Part shown: in pieces, positions 13,973-21,187 of the stretch
Layout of the letters: every line of letters starts with the position of its first letter
Position numbering within the stretch: position 1 is the stretch's first letter
The notes under the pieces: generated by a model
Seen by the model: only the letters and a program-made list of their open reading frames with translations
The model's database searches: none
Told to the model about the DNA's origin: nothing
Source: an uncultured Eubacteriales bacterium
GTDB lineage: Bacteria > Bacillota > Clostridia > Oscillospirales > Oscillospiraceae
Direction: 5' to 3'
DNA length: 21,187 nt
NCBI GenBank assembly: GCA_900549545.1
Contig: URPA01000033.1
Location: 1-21,187, forward strand
Made by a program: the position numbers and the translations under genes

Positions 13973-14629
13973 CTACCGCGCCAGCTCCGCAAGACGGTCG
14001 GCGTCGGTAATCTCCACAGCCCCTCGGGAGAGCCTGACAAGCCCCTCGCTCTGAAAATAGCGCAGCATACGGGTCACGACCTCGCGGGGGTTGCCCATGT
14101 GGCTGCCGATGGCCTCGTGCGTTATTTTGAGCTCCCGGCTGCCCTCAAGGGCGCTCTCCTCCAAAAGAAAGCCCGCAAGCCGCTGGTCAAAGCGCTTCCA
14201 GAGTATCTGCTCCAGAAGCCACATGACCTCGGAAAAGCGGCCGCCCATAAGCTCGTTTGTGAAATTGGCAAGGGGAGCGGAGCTCTCCATAGCCTGCTTA
14301 TAAATTTCCGGCGGGATAACCCACAGCTCCGTGTCCCGCTCGGCGCGGATAGTCACCTCAAACTGAATGGAGCGCATGATGCAGGAGGCGGAAAACAGGC
14401 AGATATCCCGCTCAAGCAGGCGGTAGAGCGTAATTTCGCGCCCCTCGTCCGAGAGAATATAAGCGCGAAGCTGGCCGCGCTCAATAAGCAGCAGACCTGT
14501 GCAGTCAAGGCCGCCGCTGTGTATGGCTGTCCCCTTTGGAATAATGCGCCTGAAAGCACTCTCGCTAAGCTGCTTTTGCTGCTCCGGGCGAAGCTGGTCC
14601 CAGACAGGGAAAAAATCCTGAAGCTCCAA
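13973..14629 (-). CDS. Crp/Fnr-family regulator of the thiol redox genes
   Basis: The 218-residue protein has a cyclic-nucleotide-binding-like sensor fold (residues 10-125), a long dimer helix and a winged HTH. The recognition helix NPREVVTRMLRYF (from 180) carries Arg182-Glu183-x3-Arg187, matching the R-E-x3-R triad with which CRP reads GTGA. A TTG start at 14629 is chosen: AAGGAGGGG lies just upstream, and the ATG further up (14653) is inside the gene's own TATAAT. Cys43, Cys77 and Cys83 (DICLFSASC) lie in the sensor; there is no N-terminal FNR-type Cys cluster, and no clear cAMP-binding R-S motif. It is convergent with the CoADR gene and divergent from the ccdA operon, and matching palindromes sit before both operons and on its own -35. 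It ends with TAG, the only gene here to do so. Confidence 0.88.
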   Translation of the reverse strand: MELQDFFPVWDQLRPEQQKQLSESAFRRIIPKGTAIHSGGLDCTGLLLIERGQLRAYILSDEGREITLYRLLERDICLFSASCIMRSIQFEVTIRAERDTELWVIPPEIYKQAMESSAPLANFTNELMGGRFSEVMWLLEQILWKRFDQRLAGFLLEESALEGSRELKITHEAIGSHMGNPREVVTRMLRYFQSEGLVRLSRGAVEITDADRLAELAR

Positions 14630-14651
14630 GAATGTCCCCTCCTTTTTGAGC

Positions 14652-14680
14652 ATTATAGCACCGCTGCGTGATTTTGTCAC
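14652..14680 (-). promoter_or_regulatory. Promoter of the Crp/Fnr regulator gene
   Basis: On the minus strand, GTGACA (14675-14680), 17 bp, TATAAT (14652-14657). The -35 lies inside the GTGA-N5-TCAC palindrome, so bound regulator should block this promoter. This is inferred autorepression. Confidence 0.7.
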
Positions 14681-14708
14681 TGAAAAACCGCCGCGCGGAG
14701 GGTATACT
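14668..14708 (+). promoter_or_regulatory. Crp/Fnr-type operator and promoter of the ccdA-tlpA operon
   Basis: GTGATTTTGTCAC (14668-14680) is a perfect GTGA-N5-TCAC palindrome. CTGAAA (14680-14685), 17 bp and TATACT (14703-14708) follow. The palindrome ends 22 bp before the -10, exactly as at 11510-11550, which places its centre near -41. Confidence 0.7.
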
Positions 14709-14737
14709 GATGACAACAAACACCCGGAGGTGGTATA

Positions 14738-14923
14738 ATGAAAATAAAGAAGCTTATCCGCCCGGCGCTGTTCATTATAGGCGGCGCGCTGGCCGGTCTT
14801 ATATACTATCTTGCGGTGGGCTGCCCCACGGGGACCTGCGCCATCACCTCAAGCCCCGTAAACTCTATGCTCTACATGGGCGTCGTGGGCGCGCTGCTCT
14901 CCGCTGTTACCAAAAAGGAGTGA
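14738..14923 (+). CDS. Small membrane protein, DUF6132-like
   Basis: This 61-residue protein has two hydrophobic helices (about residues 9-27 and 43-57) and a loop with the motif GCPTGTCAITSSP (28-40) containing two cysteines. Small proteins with this GC.TG.C.ITS loop are known as a family of unknown function and tend to lie next to thioredoxin or rhodanese genes. GGAGGTGG precedes the ATG. It is the first gene of the operon with ccdA (7-bp gap) and a TlpA/ResA protein. The two loop cysteines could take part in thiol exchange with CcdA, which is an inference from context. Confidence 0.75.
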   Translation: MKIKKLIRPALFIIGGALAGLIYYLAVGCPTGTCAITSSPVNSMLYMGVVGALLSAVTKKE

Positions 14924-14930
14924 AGGCGGC

Positions 14931-15593
14931 ATGCAATATCTCGTCTCGTTTTTGGAGGGGATAATAACCTTTATATCCCCCTGCCTGCTGCCGATGCTGC
15001 CGGTGTATGTGACGTATTTTGCCGGCGGCGGAGAGCGCAGCGCCGGGAAAACGCTCAAGGCCGCGCTGGGCTTCGTCGCGGGATTCACGGTGGTTTTCCT
15101 GCTGCTTGGCGCTCTGGCGGGGACGCTTGGCGGGCGTCTGCAGAGCCACAAGAGCGTTGTCAATGCCGTCACCGGGCTTATCGTTGTATTCTTCGGGCTT
15201 AATTTCCTCGGCGTGTTCAAGCTCAACCTTTTTAAGGGCAGCAGCCGCGCCGTTAAGACTGAGAACATGGGCTTTTTCTCGGCGATGCTCTTCGGAATGG
15301 TTTTCTCCGTGGGTTGGACACCCTGCGTCGGCGCGTTTCTTGGCTCGGCGCTGATGCTCGCCTCCCAGCAGGCGCACGCCGTGGAGGGGATAATCATGCT
15401 GCTGGCATACTCGCTCGGCCTTGGCATACCGTTCATACTCAGCGCGGTGCTGATTGATTATCTCAAGGGCGCGTTTAGTTGGATAAAGCGCAATTACAGG
15501 GTGATAAACGCTGTCTGCGGCGGATTTCTGGTGCTCATCGGCATACTGATGGCCACAGGGACAATATACAGATTTATTGAGGTTTTGGCATGA
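14931..15593 (+). CDS. ccdA: CcdA-type thiol-disulfide transporter
   Basis: This 220-residue integral membrane protein with six hydrophobic segments has the two conserved cysteines of CcdA/DsbD-beta in SPCLLPMLP (first helix) and GWTPCVG (fourth helix). CcdA carries electrons from cytoplasmic thioredoxin across the membrane to extracytoplasmic thioredoxin-like proteins. The length is typical. Its last codons overlap the start of the next gene, a ResA/TlpA-type protein that is its natural acceptor. The thioredoxin encoded at 11586-11891 is a plausible donor, and both operons share the same operator. No cytochrome c maturation genes are visible here, so the pathway may serve other secreted thiols. 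Confidence 0.92.
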   Translation: MQYLVSFLEGIITFISPCLLPMLPVYVTYFAGGGERSAGKTLKAALGFVAGFTVVFLLLGALAGTLGGRLQSHKSVVNAVTGLIVVFFGLNFLGVFKLNLFKGSSRAVKTENMGFFSAMLFGMVFSVGWTPCVGAFLGSALMLASQQAHAVEGIIMLLAYSLGLGIPFILSAVLIDYLKGAFSWIKRNYRVINAVCGGFLVLIGILMATGTIYRFIEVLA

Positions 15594-16159
15594 ATGATAA
15601 GAAAAGACTTTTGACTTTAATACTGGTGTTCGTGTTGCTCATCGGCGGGGCGTATGCACTTTATAACACGCTTGGCAGCCGTGTTGACGCGCAGCAGCTC
15701 ACCGCGCAGGAGGAGCAGAGCGGGGAGGCCCCGGAGGAGACACCGCCCATGGCCCCGGATTTTAAGATGATGGACGCGGATGGGAACGAGGTGCATCTCT
15801 CCGATTATACCGGAACGCCCATAGTCCTCAACTTCTGGGCAAGCTGGTGCGGCCCATGCAAGATGGAGATGCCGGAGTTTAACGATAAGTATCAGGAGCT
15901 TGGCGGCGAGGTGCAGTTTCTGATGGTCAACATGACCACCAGCTCCCGCGAGAGCCTTGAAAAAGCCCAGACGCTCATCGCCGAGCAGGAATATGTTTTC
16001 CCGGTATTCTATGACACCGAGGGAGACGCCGCCGCGACCTACGGAGTTTACTCCCTGCCCACCACGATCTTCATCGACGCTGAGGGCCGGGCAATAGCTC
16101 AGGCCACCGGCGCAATAGACGCGGAGACTTTGCAGACCGGCATTGACATGATAAAGTGA
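15590..16159 (+). CDS. Membrane-anchored TlpA/ResA-type thioredoxin
   Basis: The 189-residue protein has an N-terminal membrane anchor or uncleaved signal (residues 7-27), a Gln/Glu-rich linker (35-52) and a TlpA/ResA thioredoxin fold. The active site is WASWCGPC (Cys87 and Cys90), followed by EMPEF and the cis-proline segment SLPTTIFID. It should reduce disulfides on the outer face of the membrane, supplied with electrons by CcdA. ATG 15590 overlaps the ccdA stop. A strong terminator follows at once. Its client is unknown; in aerobic bacilli ResA acts on apocytochrome c, but nothing here shows a c-type cytochrome. Confidence 0.9.
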   Translation: MNDKKRLLTLILVFVLLIGGAYALYNTLGSRVDAQQLTAQEEQSGEAPEETPPMAPDFKMMDADGNEVHLSDYTGTPIVLNFWASWCGPCKMEMPEFNDKYQELGGEVQFLMVNMTTSSRESLEKAQTLIAEQEYVFPVFYDTEGDAAATYGVYSLPTTIFIDAEGRAIAQATGAIDAETLQTGIDMIK

Positions 16160-16206
16160 AGAACGAACCCATCACCCTCCGAGGGTGATGGGTTCGTTCT
16201 TTGCTC
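16160..16206 (+). terminator. Intrinsic terminator of the ccdA operon
   Basis: Perfect 20-bp arms (16160-16179 and 16181-16200) around a single base form a long stem directly after the stop codon. The tail is TTGCTCTT. Confidence 0.8.
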
Positions 16207-16218
16207 TTAAACAGCCAC

Positions 16219-16270
16219 TTGACAAAGCGTCCACTCCGTGCTATCCTAAGTGTACTAATAATACTGATAC
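16219..16270 (+). promoter_or_regulatory. Promoter and possible operator of the GntR/ABC operon
   Basis: TTGACA (16219-16224), 17 bp, TATCCT (16242-16247). Immediately downstream, GTGTACTAATAATACTGATAC (about 16250-16270) contains TGTA...TACA and CTAATAA half-site-like symmetry, as expected for a YtrA-type repressor site near the transcription start. Confidence 0.65.
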
Positions 16271-16299
16271 AGATTAACTGTGAAGGGAGGCTTGAGTGT

Positions 16300-16662
16300 T
16301 TGATTTCAATTAATTTGAGAGATCCCAGGCCCATATATGAGCAGGTTCGCGATAATTTCCGGATGCTGATGCTCTCCGGCGTGCTGCCGCCGGACTATAA
16401 GATGCCCTCCGTGCGGGAGCTGGCGGCGTCGCTGGCTATCAACCCCAACACCATACAGCGGGCGTACCGGGAGCTCGAGAGCGAGGGGTATATATGCTCC
16501 GTGCCGGGAAAGGGGAGCTTCGTCTGCGATATGAGCGAGGCCGCCGCCGCCCGGAAAAAGGAGCTGCTGCTTAAGCTCTCGGAGCTTGCGAAGGAGCTGC
16601 GGATGCTCAATGTCGGCGACGAGGAGATAATCGAGGCTATCAGAGGAGATGAGAAAAAGTGA
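16300..16662 (+). CDS. YtrA-subfamily GntR transcriptional repressor
   Basis: This 120-residue protein is the short GntR form: an N-terminal winged HTH (PIYEQVRDNFR, then MPSVRELAASLAINPNTIQR and ELESEGYI) and a short helical C-terminal dimer tail of about 40 residues, with no large effector domain. The start is taken as TTG 16300, nine bases after GGGAGG (16285-16290), because the frame has no ATG or GTG between that site and the conserved ISINLRDPRPIYEQ block. Its stop overlaps the GTG start of the ABC ATPase. YtrA-type repressors usually sit first in an ABC operon, repress it, and release it upon envelope stress or antibiotics. The operator is probably the near-palindrome just after the -10. 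Confidence 0.88.
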   Translation: MISINLRDPRPIYEQVRDNFRMLMLSGVLPPDYKMPSVRELAASLAINPNTIQRAYRELESEGYICSVPGKGSFVCDMSEAAAARKKELLLKLSELAKELRMLNVGDEEIIEAIRGDEKK

Positions 16663-17552
16663 TACAGGTCAAAGAGCTATACAAGAGCTTCGACGCTTTC
16701 AAGGCGCTGAGAGGCCTGAATATAAGCGTGCCGAAGGGTGCGGTTTACGGACTTGTCGGCCCGAACGGCGCGGGGAAATCCACCCTTATCCGGCATCTTG
16801 CGGGGATATACCGGCAGGATGCGGGCGAGGTGTTGATAGACGGGCAGCCGGTTTTTGAAAACCCGGAGGTCAAAAAGCGCATTGCCTACATACCCGATGA
16901 TGTGTTTTACTTTGCCCAGTCCAATGTGCGCGAGCTTGCGCGCTTTTATCAGGGCATGTACCCTAACTTTGACAGAGAGCGCTTTGAACGCCTGCGGGAG
17001 GTGTTCGGCCTTGACGATAAAAAGCCGATACGCAAGCTCAGCAAGGGCATGCAGAAGCAGGCGGCTTTCTGGGTGGCGCTCTCGCAGATGCCGGAAGTCG
17101 TTATTCTTGACGAGCCGGTGGACGGGCTTGACCCCGTGATGCGCCGGCAGGTGTGGAGCTTGCTGATGAGCGATGTGGCCGAGCGGGGGACAACGGTGCT
17201 TGTCTCCTCCCACAACCTGCGGGAGCTGGAAGATGTGTGCGACTATGTCGGCATCATGGACAAGGGTCGGATGCTCATCGAGCGGGAGCTTGTCGACCTT
17301 CAGCAGAACATTGTGAAGATTCAGATAGCCTACCCGGAGGGCAAAGGGCTGCCGGAAGGGCTGAACATTATCCATTCCTCCAGCACCGGGCGGCTTCAGC
17401 AGCTTATATTGCGCGGCAGCAGCGAAGAGCTTGAGGCGGCGCTGAGCGCCTCCGAGCCGCTGTTTATGGATTTTCTGCCCCTGAGCCTTGAAGAGATATT
17501 TATATACGAGCTGGGAGGTGTCCACAGTGAAATCAAGAACCTCATTATTTAA
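16659..17552 (+). CDS. ABC transporter ATP-binding protein
   Basis: The 297-residue cytoplasmic ATPase has Walker A GPNGAGKST (34-42), a Q-loop region, signature LSKGM (127-131) in place of LSGGQ, Walker B VVILDEP (147-153) with the D-loop GLDP, and switch His185 (SSHNL). The LSKGM variant and a C-terminal extension of about 80 residues are usual in the YtrB/BcrA-like exporter group. It starts at GTG 16659, overlapping the repressor's stop, and ends inside the permease reading frame. With the following permease it should form a dimeric exporter or a lipid/peptide resistance complex. The substrate is not evident. Confidence 0.9.
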   Translation: MIQVKELYKSFDAFKALRGLNISVPKGAVYGLVGPNGAGKSTLIRHLAGIYRQDAGEVLIDGQPVFENPEVKKRIAYIPDDVFYFAQSNVRELARFYQGMYPNFDRERFERLREVFGLDDKKPIRKLSKGMQKQAAFWVALSQMPEVVILDEPVDGLDPVMRRQVWSLLMSDVAERGTTVLVSSHNLRELEDVCDYVGIMDKGRMLIERELVDLQQNIVKIQIAYPEGKGLPEGLNIIHSSSTGRLQQLILRGSSEELEAALSASEPLFMDFLPLSLEEIFIYELGGVHSEIKNLII

Positions 17553-19350
17553 CCGCTGTGTTTCAAGAGATCTGCTGCGGCGCTTCTGGCCGCTGTGGAC
17601 AAGCTACTTTGCGCTTATGCTCCTGCTGCTGCCGGTGAGTAATTATAGCGCCTATACATTCAGAATCAATGAATACGGCGCGTGGGAGGGGCTGTCGGCT
17701 GCCGGCAATATAATATACAGCGATTGCCACACGGTAATAAGCGTGGCTCTTGTAGTGGGTATCCTGGCTGCGATGGCCATGTTCGGCTATCTTTATAACC
17801 CCAAGAGCTGCGGCATGATGAACACCCTGCCCATAAAGCGCGGCACGATGTTCATGACCGCCTATCTTACGGGGCTGCTGCCGCTTATCGCTGCGAATAT
17901 CGTCGTTGAGCTTATCACGATGCTTGCGCTGACTGTCGCGGGCGCATCCGATGTGCTTTGCGTACTCAACCGCCTTGCGGTGTCGGTAATGTGTACCGTG
18001 ACATTCTACGGCCTTGCGGTGTTTTGCGCCATGCTCACCGGCAATATTCTGGTGCTGCCGCTGTTGTATACTGCGCTGGGCTGTGCGGCATGGATATGCG
18101 AGGGCTGCCTGCGGCACATTCTCAGCGAATTTGTGTACGGAATGACGGTGCAGACCCATATTTTCGACTGGCTCTCCCCAGCGGTGACGCTCACAAGCGA
18201 GGTGGGGCTAAAATACACGGGCGATCGAATGGTTTTCACCGGAATGGGGATCACGGCGGCCTACTGCATGGCCGGTATCGCGTTCTCGGCCGTCGCGCTG
18301 CTGCTCTACCGCAGGAGAAATATGGAGAGCGCCTCCGATACGGTGGCGATCCCGTGGCTTAAGCCCGTTTTCAAATACTGCATGACCTTCGGCGGGGCGC
18401 TGGTAGCGGCCTACGCGCTGTTCTCTCTGTGCTTTTACGGCACGCGCGGCTATGCCACTGCCGGGGGCGAGCTGCTGCTGATGCTTCTGGGCGCTTTCGT
18501 TGGATATTTCTTGGCACGGATGATAATCCACAAGAGCATTGATGTCTTTCGGAAGGACTGGAGAGGTTTCATTGTCTCCGCATGCATTATAGTCGCCTTT
18601 GTCGCCTGCGCGGAGCTGGATGTTTTGGGCTTTGAAAAACGCACGCCCGACCCGGACAGCATCGCGAGGGCAAGTATATACTATTCAACCGCTTATGAGC
18701 AGCCGGATAATATCCGCGATATAGTGACCCTGCAGAAGCAGATCATGGCTCACAAGGCGGAGAATGAGCAGGCGGAGTATCTGAGTTATATTAACTTTGA
18801 ATACACCCTGAAAAACGGCAAAATCATAAAGCGGGCGTATCAGGTGGACTTCACCGATGCCGCCCAGAACTCGCCGGACTCCGATATAGGCAAGGCGCAG
18901 GAGCTTCTCAACCGCCCAGAGGCCATAGAAGAGCGCACCGCGCTCAAAATACCCGTAAACCCGGACACGGTGGAGTACGCCACCCTCGAGTGGGTTTTAG
19001 ATGCGGAGGAATATTACGGGGAGAGCGTCCGCCTCACGCCGGAGCAGATGACGGAGCTTTATGAGACATGTATCCTGCCGGACATTGCCGACGGCACGCT
19101 CGGCCTCGATTGGATGACATGGGGCGAGGAATATTACAACACGACCACCAATGTGTCTATAAACTTCTCTCTGCGTCTCAGAGACCAGGAAGCGCCCATG
19201 GGCGTGCTGCGGGATTACAAATATCTGACCGTGACCACCAAGGCCGAGCGCACGCTCGTATGGATAGCGGAGAACACCGACATCGAGTGCCTCCCTCTGA
19301 GCATAGCAAGCCCTCCAACCAATACCGAGATTCTGGATAAACCTGCCTGA
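17527..19350 (+). CDS. Large ABC permease with C-terminal extracytoplasmic-type domain
   Basis: These 607 residues hold about nine membrane helices up to about residue 370, followed by a hydrophilic region of some 235 residues rich in Asp, Glu and Tyr. This arrangement resembles ABC permeases carrying a DUF6449-like tail, but I am not certain of that family. GTG 17527 is chosen because GGGAGG (17513-17518) lies eight bases upstream; a TTG at 17488 in the same frame lacks a site. The gene overlaps the ATPase by 26 bp, so the two are coupled. The soluble tail may contact an envelope target. The protein is the only permease of the operon and probably works as a homodimer. No motif identifies its substrate. 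Confidence 0.8.
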   Translation: MKSRTSLFNRCVSRDLLRRFWPLWTSYFALMLLLLPVSNYSAYTFRINEYGAWEGLSAAGNIIYSDCHTVISVALVVGILAAMAMFGYLYNPKSCGMMNTLPIKRGTMFMTAYLTGLLPLIAANIVVELITMLALTVAGASDVLCVLNRLAVSVMCTVTFYGLAVFCAMLTGNILVLPLLYTALGCAAWICEGCLRHILSEFVYGMTVQTHIFDWLSPAVTLTSEVGLKYTGDRMVFTGMGITAAYCMAGIAFSAVALLLYRRRNMESASDTVAIPWLKPVFKYCMTFGGALVAAYALFSLCFYGTRGYATAGGELLLMLLGAFVGYFLARMIIHKSIDVFRKDWRGFIVSACIIVAFVACAELDVLGFEKRTPDPDSIARASIYYSTAYEQPDNIRDIVTLQKQIMAHKAENEQAEYLSYINFEYTLKNGKIIKRAYQVDFTDAAQNSPDSDIGKAQELLNRPEAIEERTALKIPVNPDTVEYATLEWVLDAEEYYGESVRLTPEQMTELYETCILPDIADGTLGLDWMTWGEEYYNTTTNVSINFSLRLRDQEAPMGVLRDYKYLTVTTKAERTLVWIAENTDIECLPLSIASPPTNTEILDKPA

Positions 19351-19496
19351 ACCGTCGTGTTCACAAAATAGGCTCTGTTTGTTAAAAAAATCTTGAGCTT
19401 TTGTTCATTACAAGGTCATAAATGCAAGGTATATTATGCTCGTAAACAAAAGTTGAGCAAAAAAAGCTCAGCACAGCAAAAAAGAGGTCTTTTAAA
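19351..19496 (+). promoter_or_regulatory. AT-rich leader before the HtrA gene
   Basis: This 146-bp gap is much more AT-rich than its neighbours. TATTAT (19432-19437) could be a -10, but no good -35 was found (TTACAA at 19408 is poor). A TGAGC/GCTCA hairpin with an A7 loop lies at 19454-19470 in the leader. GAGGT near 19485 is the ribosome binding site. Confidence 0.35.
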
Positions 19497-20972
19497 ATGT
19501 TAGAGCCTGAAGAACTTGACGGCGTGGAAACCACAGCCGAGAACGGGCAGCAAACGCCCGTTGAGGAGACACAGGCGGGCACCGAGCCGGAAACCAGCGC
19601 CCCCATTGACGGCGGCGAGGCGGCTGGCGATAAAAACAGCCGCAGCGGCGAGACTGACAGAGTCAACGGCGAATACCATTATAAAAATGGCTACACCCAG
19701 AGAATTTACGCCGATGCGCACTATGTACCCGCAGGGGAGAACACCGTTCCCCCAAAATACTACACTCCTCCCGAGAAGCAGGAGCGCAGCCCAAAACCCC
19801 GCAAGCCCAGAAACGGCAAGGGCCTGAAGGTCGTCAGAGCCATCTGCATGTGCCTTGTGTGCACACTGCTGGGCGGCACTGCCGGTGCGGCGATAGTTGG
19901 CGGCAGGGTTGACGACAGGATAAGCGGCCTTGAGGAGCGCCTTGCGCAGGCTGAGGCCGATAATCAGGCCACCGCCGCGAGCATCCAGTCTGTTCAGAAT
20001 ACCAGCGCCACAGGCATCGGCGCAAACAGCGTTTATGACCTTGCCTGCCGTCAGGTGGTCAGCCTCAGCTCCGAGGTAAGCTACCAGAGCATGTTCGGCG
20101 TGATGACGTCTCCTGTCAGCGGCTCGGGCTTCATAATCTCCGAGGACGGATATATACTTACCAATTACCATGTTGTCCAGCAGGCGGATCAGGCCAAGGT
20201 CCCCGTCACTGTGACGATGTACGACGGCAGCACTTATGAGGCCGCCATAGTGGGCACAGAGTCCACAAACGATATCGCCGTTTTGAAGATTGACGCGGCG
20301 AAGCTTGACGCCGTGACCTTCGGCGACAGTGATAAGCTCTCTGTTGGCGATGAGGTTTACCCCGTCGGCAATCCCCTTGGTGAGCTGGAATTTTCCATGA
20401 GCACCGGGCATATAAGCGCCCTCAATCGGCAGATTGCCACCAAGACCGGGGGCGACGCGATAAATATGTTCCAGATGGATGCTGCCGTCAACTCCGGCAA
20501 CTCCGGCGGCCCCGTGTATAACAGCAAGGGCGAGGTCGTGGGCATTGTTACCGCGAAATACGAGGAGACAGGCGTTGAGGGTATTGGCTTTGCCATCCCG
20601 ATAAATGACGCCGCCGCCATTGCCGAGGACCTTATTACCAAGGGCTATGTCACCGGCAAGGCCTACATGGGCGTGAGTCTGGATAACAGATATAACTCCA
20701 TGTACAGCCAGTATTACGGTATGCCCATTGGCGCGTATGTCGCCTCCGTTGAGAGCGGCAGCTGCGCCGAGAAGGCCGGGCTTCAGCCGGGGGATATTAT
20801 CACCGGCGTAGGTGATGCCACCGTGGAGAGCTATGACGATCTGCGCACAGCGGTCAAGAACTATTCCGCCGGTGACAGCGCGGAGCTTGAGTTCTACCGC
20901 GCAGGTGAGAGCCAGACTGTCACCATCACCTTTGACGAGGCAAAGCCGGACTCCGTGTCCGAAACCCAATAA
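19497..20972 (+). CDS. HtrA/DegP-like membrane-anchored serine protease with PDZ domain
   Basis: The 491-residue protein has a long acidic, Pro-rich cytoplasmic tail (1-100), a basic stretch, one membrane helix (about 113-136), a short coiled-coil-like segment (138-160), a trypsin-like protease domain with His225 (TNYHVV), Asp259 (NDIAVLKI) and Ser336 (GNSGGP), and one PDZ domain (about 388-478, starting YMGVSL). This is the usual HtrA/YyxA layout in Firmicutes. It degrades or refolds damaged proteins outside the membrane. ATG 19497 follows AAAGAGGT. It is a single-gene unit ended by a strong terminator. The cytoplasmic tail of over 100 residues is longer than in many relatives and of low complexity. 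Confidence 0.92.
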   Translation: MLEPEELDGVETTAENGQQTPVEETQAGTEPETSAPIDGGEAAGDKNSRSGETDRVNGEYHYKNGYTQRIYADAHYVPAGENTVPPKYYTPPEKQERSPKPRKPRNGKGLKVVRAICMCLVCTLLGGTAGAAIVGGRVDDRISGLEERLAQAEADNQATAASIQSVQNTSATGIGANSVYDLACRQVVSLSSEVSYQSMFGVMTSPVSGSGFIISEDGYILTNYHVVQQADQAKVPVTVTMYDGSTYEAAIVGTESTNDIAVLKIDAAKLDAVTFGDSDKLSVGDEVYPVGNPLGELEFSMSTGHISALNRQIATKTGGDAINMFQMDAAVNSGNSGGPVYNSKGEVVGIVTAKYEETGVEGIGFAIPINDAAAIAEDLITKGYVTGKAYMGVSLDNRYNSMYSQYYGMPIGAYVASVESGSCAEKAGLQPGDIITGVGDATVESYDDLRTAVKNYSAGDSAELEFYRAGESQTVTITFDEAKPDSVSETQ

Positions 20973-21014
20973 AATTGCTACTTTTCTACTCCTATAAATC
21001 CTCTCTTTTCTCCC

Positions 21015-21056
21015 AAAACAAAGGGTCGCCCATGAAAATGGGCGATTCTTTGTTTT
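21015..21056 (+). terminator. Intrinsic terminator of the HtrA gene
   Basis: A 19-bp stem with two G-U pairs in RNA (21015-21033 with 21038-21056, GAAA loop) ends in a T-rich tract (TTTGTTTTTGTG). Confidence 0.8.
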
Positions 21057-21187
21057 TGTGATTGAAAAGGCAGAGCCTTTTCAATCAGAGAGGAGTTTCA
21101 CTTCTTTCGCGCATTTTTGCCCAGCGTGGTAGGGCAAAAATACACTCTCTCCGTGCAAAGTGTTTTTCCCGAGGTACAGGCCCCCGG
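21057..21187. other. Terminal intergenic stretch with hairpins
   Basis: A perfect 11-bp-arm hairpin lies at 21061-21085 and a TTTTTGCCC/GGGCAAAAA inverted repeat at 21114-21140, enclosed by GAGAG and CTCTC. No gene is visible before the window ends. Confidence 0.5.

Noticed and set aside
14630..14719. Upstream starts for the Crp/Fnr gene (14719 or ATG 14653)
   Set aside because: ATG 14653 lies inside the gene's TATAAT and 14719 is upstream of its promoter. The TTG at 14629 has AAGGAGGGG directly before it.
19500..20969. Minus-strand open frame of 489 codons opposite the HtrA gene
   Set aside because: It mirrors the HtrA frame exactly, has no ribosome binding site or known motif, and HtrA's triad and PDZ domain are unmistakable.

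Overview
The window looks like chromosomal DNA of a GC-rich anaerobic member of the Clostridia (Bacillota), probably a gut-type Oscillospiraceae relative. This is an inference. It rests on SigA-like promoters with strong AAGGAGG-type ribosome binding sites, frequent GTG/TTG starts, a YtrA-type GntR/ABC operon, a CcdA/ResA-type thiol pair, a membrane-anchored HtrA, a butyryl/acetyl phosphotransferase and MtaA-like corrinoid methyltransferase relatives. No rRNA, tRNA, CRISPR array, phage gene or intact transposase was seen.

Region 1 (1-6876) is a decaying corrinoid/nucleoside locus. It holds an MtaA-type URO-D-fold protein with its zinc ligands, a PocR-AraC regulator on the minus strand broken by an in-frame TAG, and a divergent operon. 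That operon encodes a nucleoside phosphorylase, a chimeric protein (2Fe-2S ferredoxin plus half of a RACo-like ATPase joined in frame to the last quarter of a nucleoside ABC permease), the partner permease, and a second URO-D-fold protein whose zinc ligand positions are all changed. The lipoprotein, ATPase and most of the first permease expected between these genes are absent, as if an internal deletion removed them.

Region 2 (6877-11502) holds a phosphate acyltransferase with its own promoter, a MITE-like element bounded by matching 28-bp palindromes, a two-gene unit of a cysteine-rich PP-loop ATPase and a flavodoxin/2x[4Fe-4S] protein, a DUF2975/YozG-type membrane protein-repressor pair, and a chain of small unlike hairpins.

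Region 3 (11503-16205) is a thiol and sulfane-sulfur redox module: thioredoxin, a one-domain rhodanese and a CoA-disulfide-reductase/rhodanese fusion in one operon; a Crp/Fnr-family regulator; and a divergent operon of a small Cys-containing membrane protein, CcdA and a ResA/TlpA thioredoxin. A GTGA-N5-TCAC palindrome lies upstream of both operons, exactly 22 nt before the -10 hexamer in each case, so its centre is near -41. The same site overlaps the regulator's own -35. The regulator's recognition helix carries the R-E-x-x-x-R pattern that in CRP reads GTGA. This supports one small regulon, contained in the window, with activation of both operons and autorepression.

Region 4 (16206-21187) holds a YtrA-type GntR repressor, an ABC ATPase and a large permease in one operon, then an HtrA-type serine protease and its terminator.
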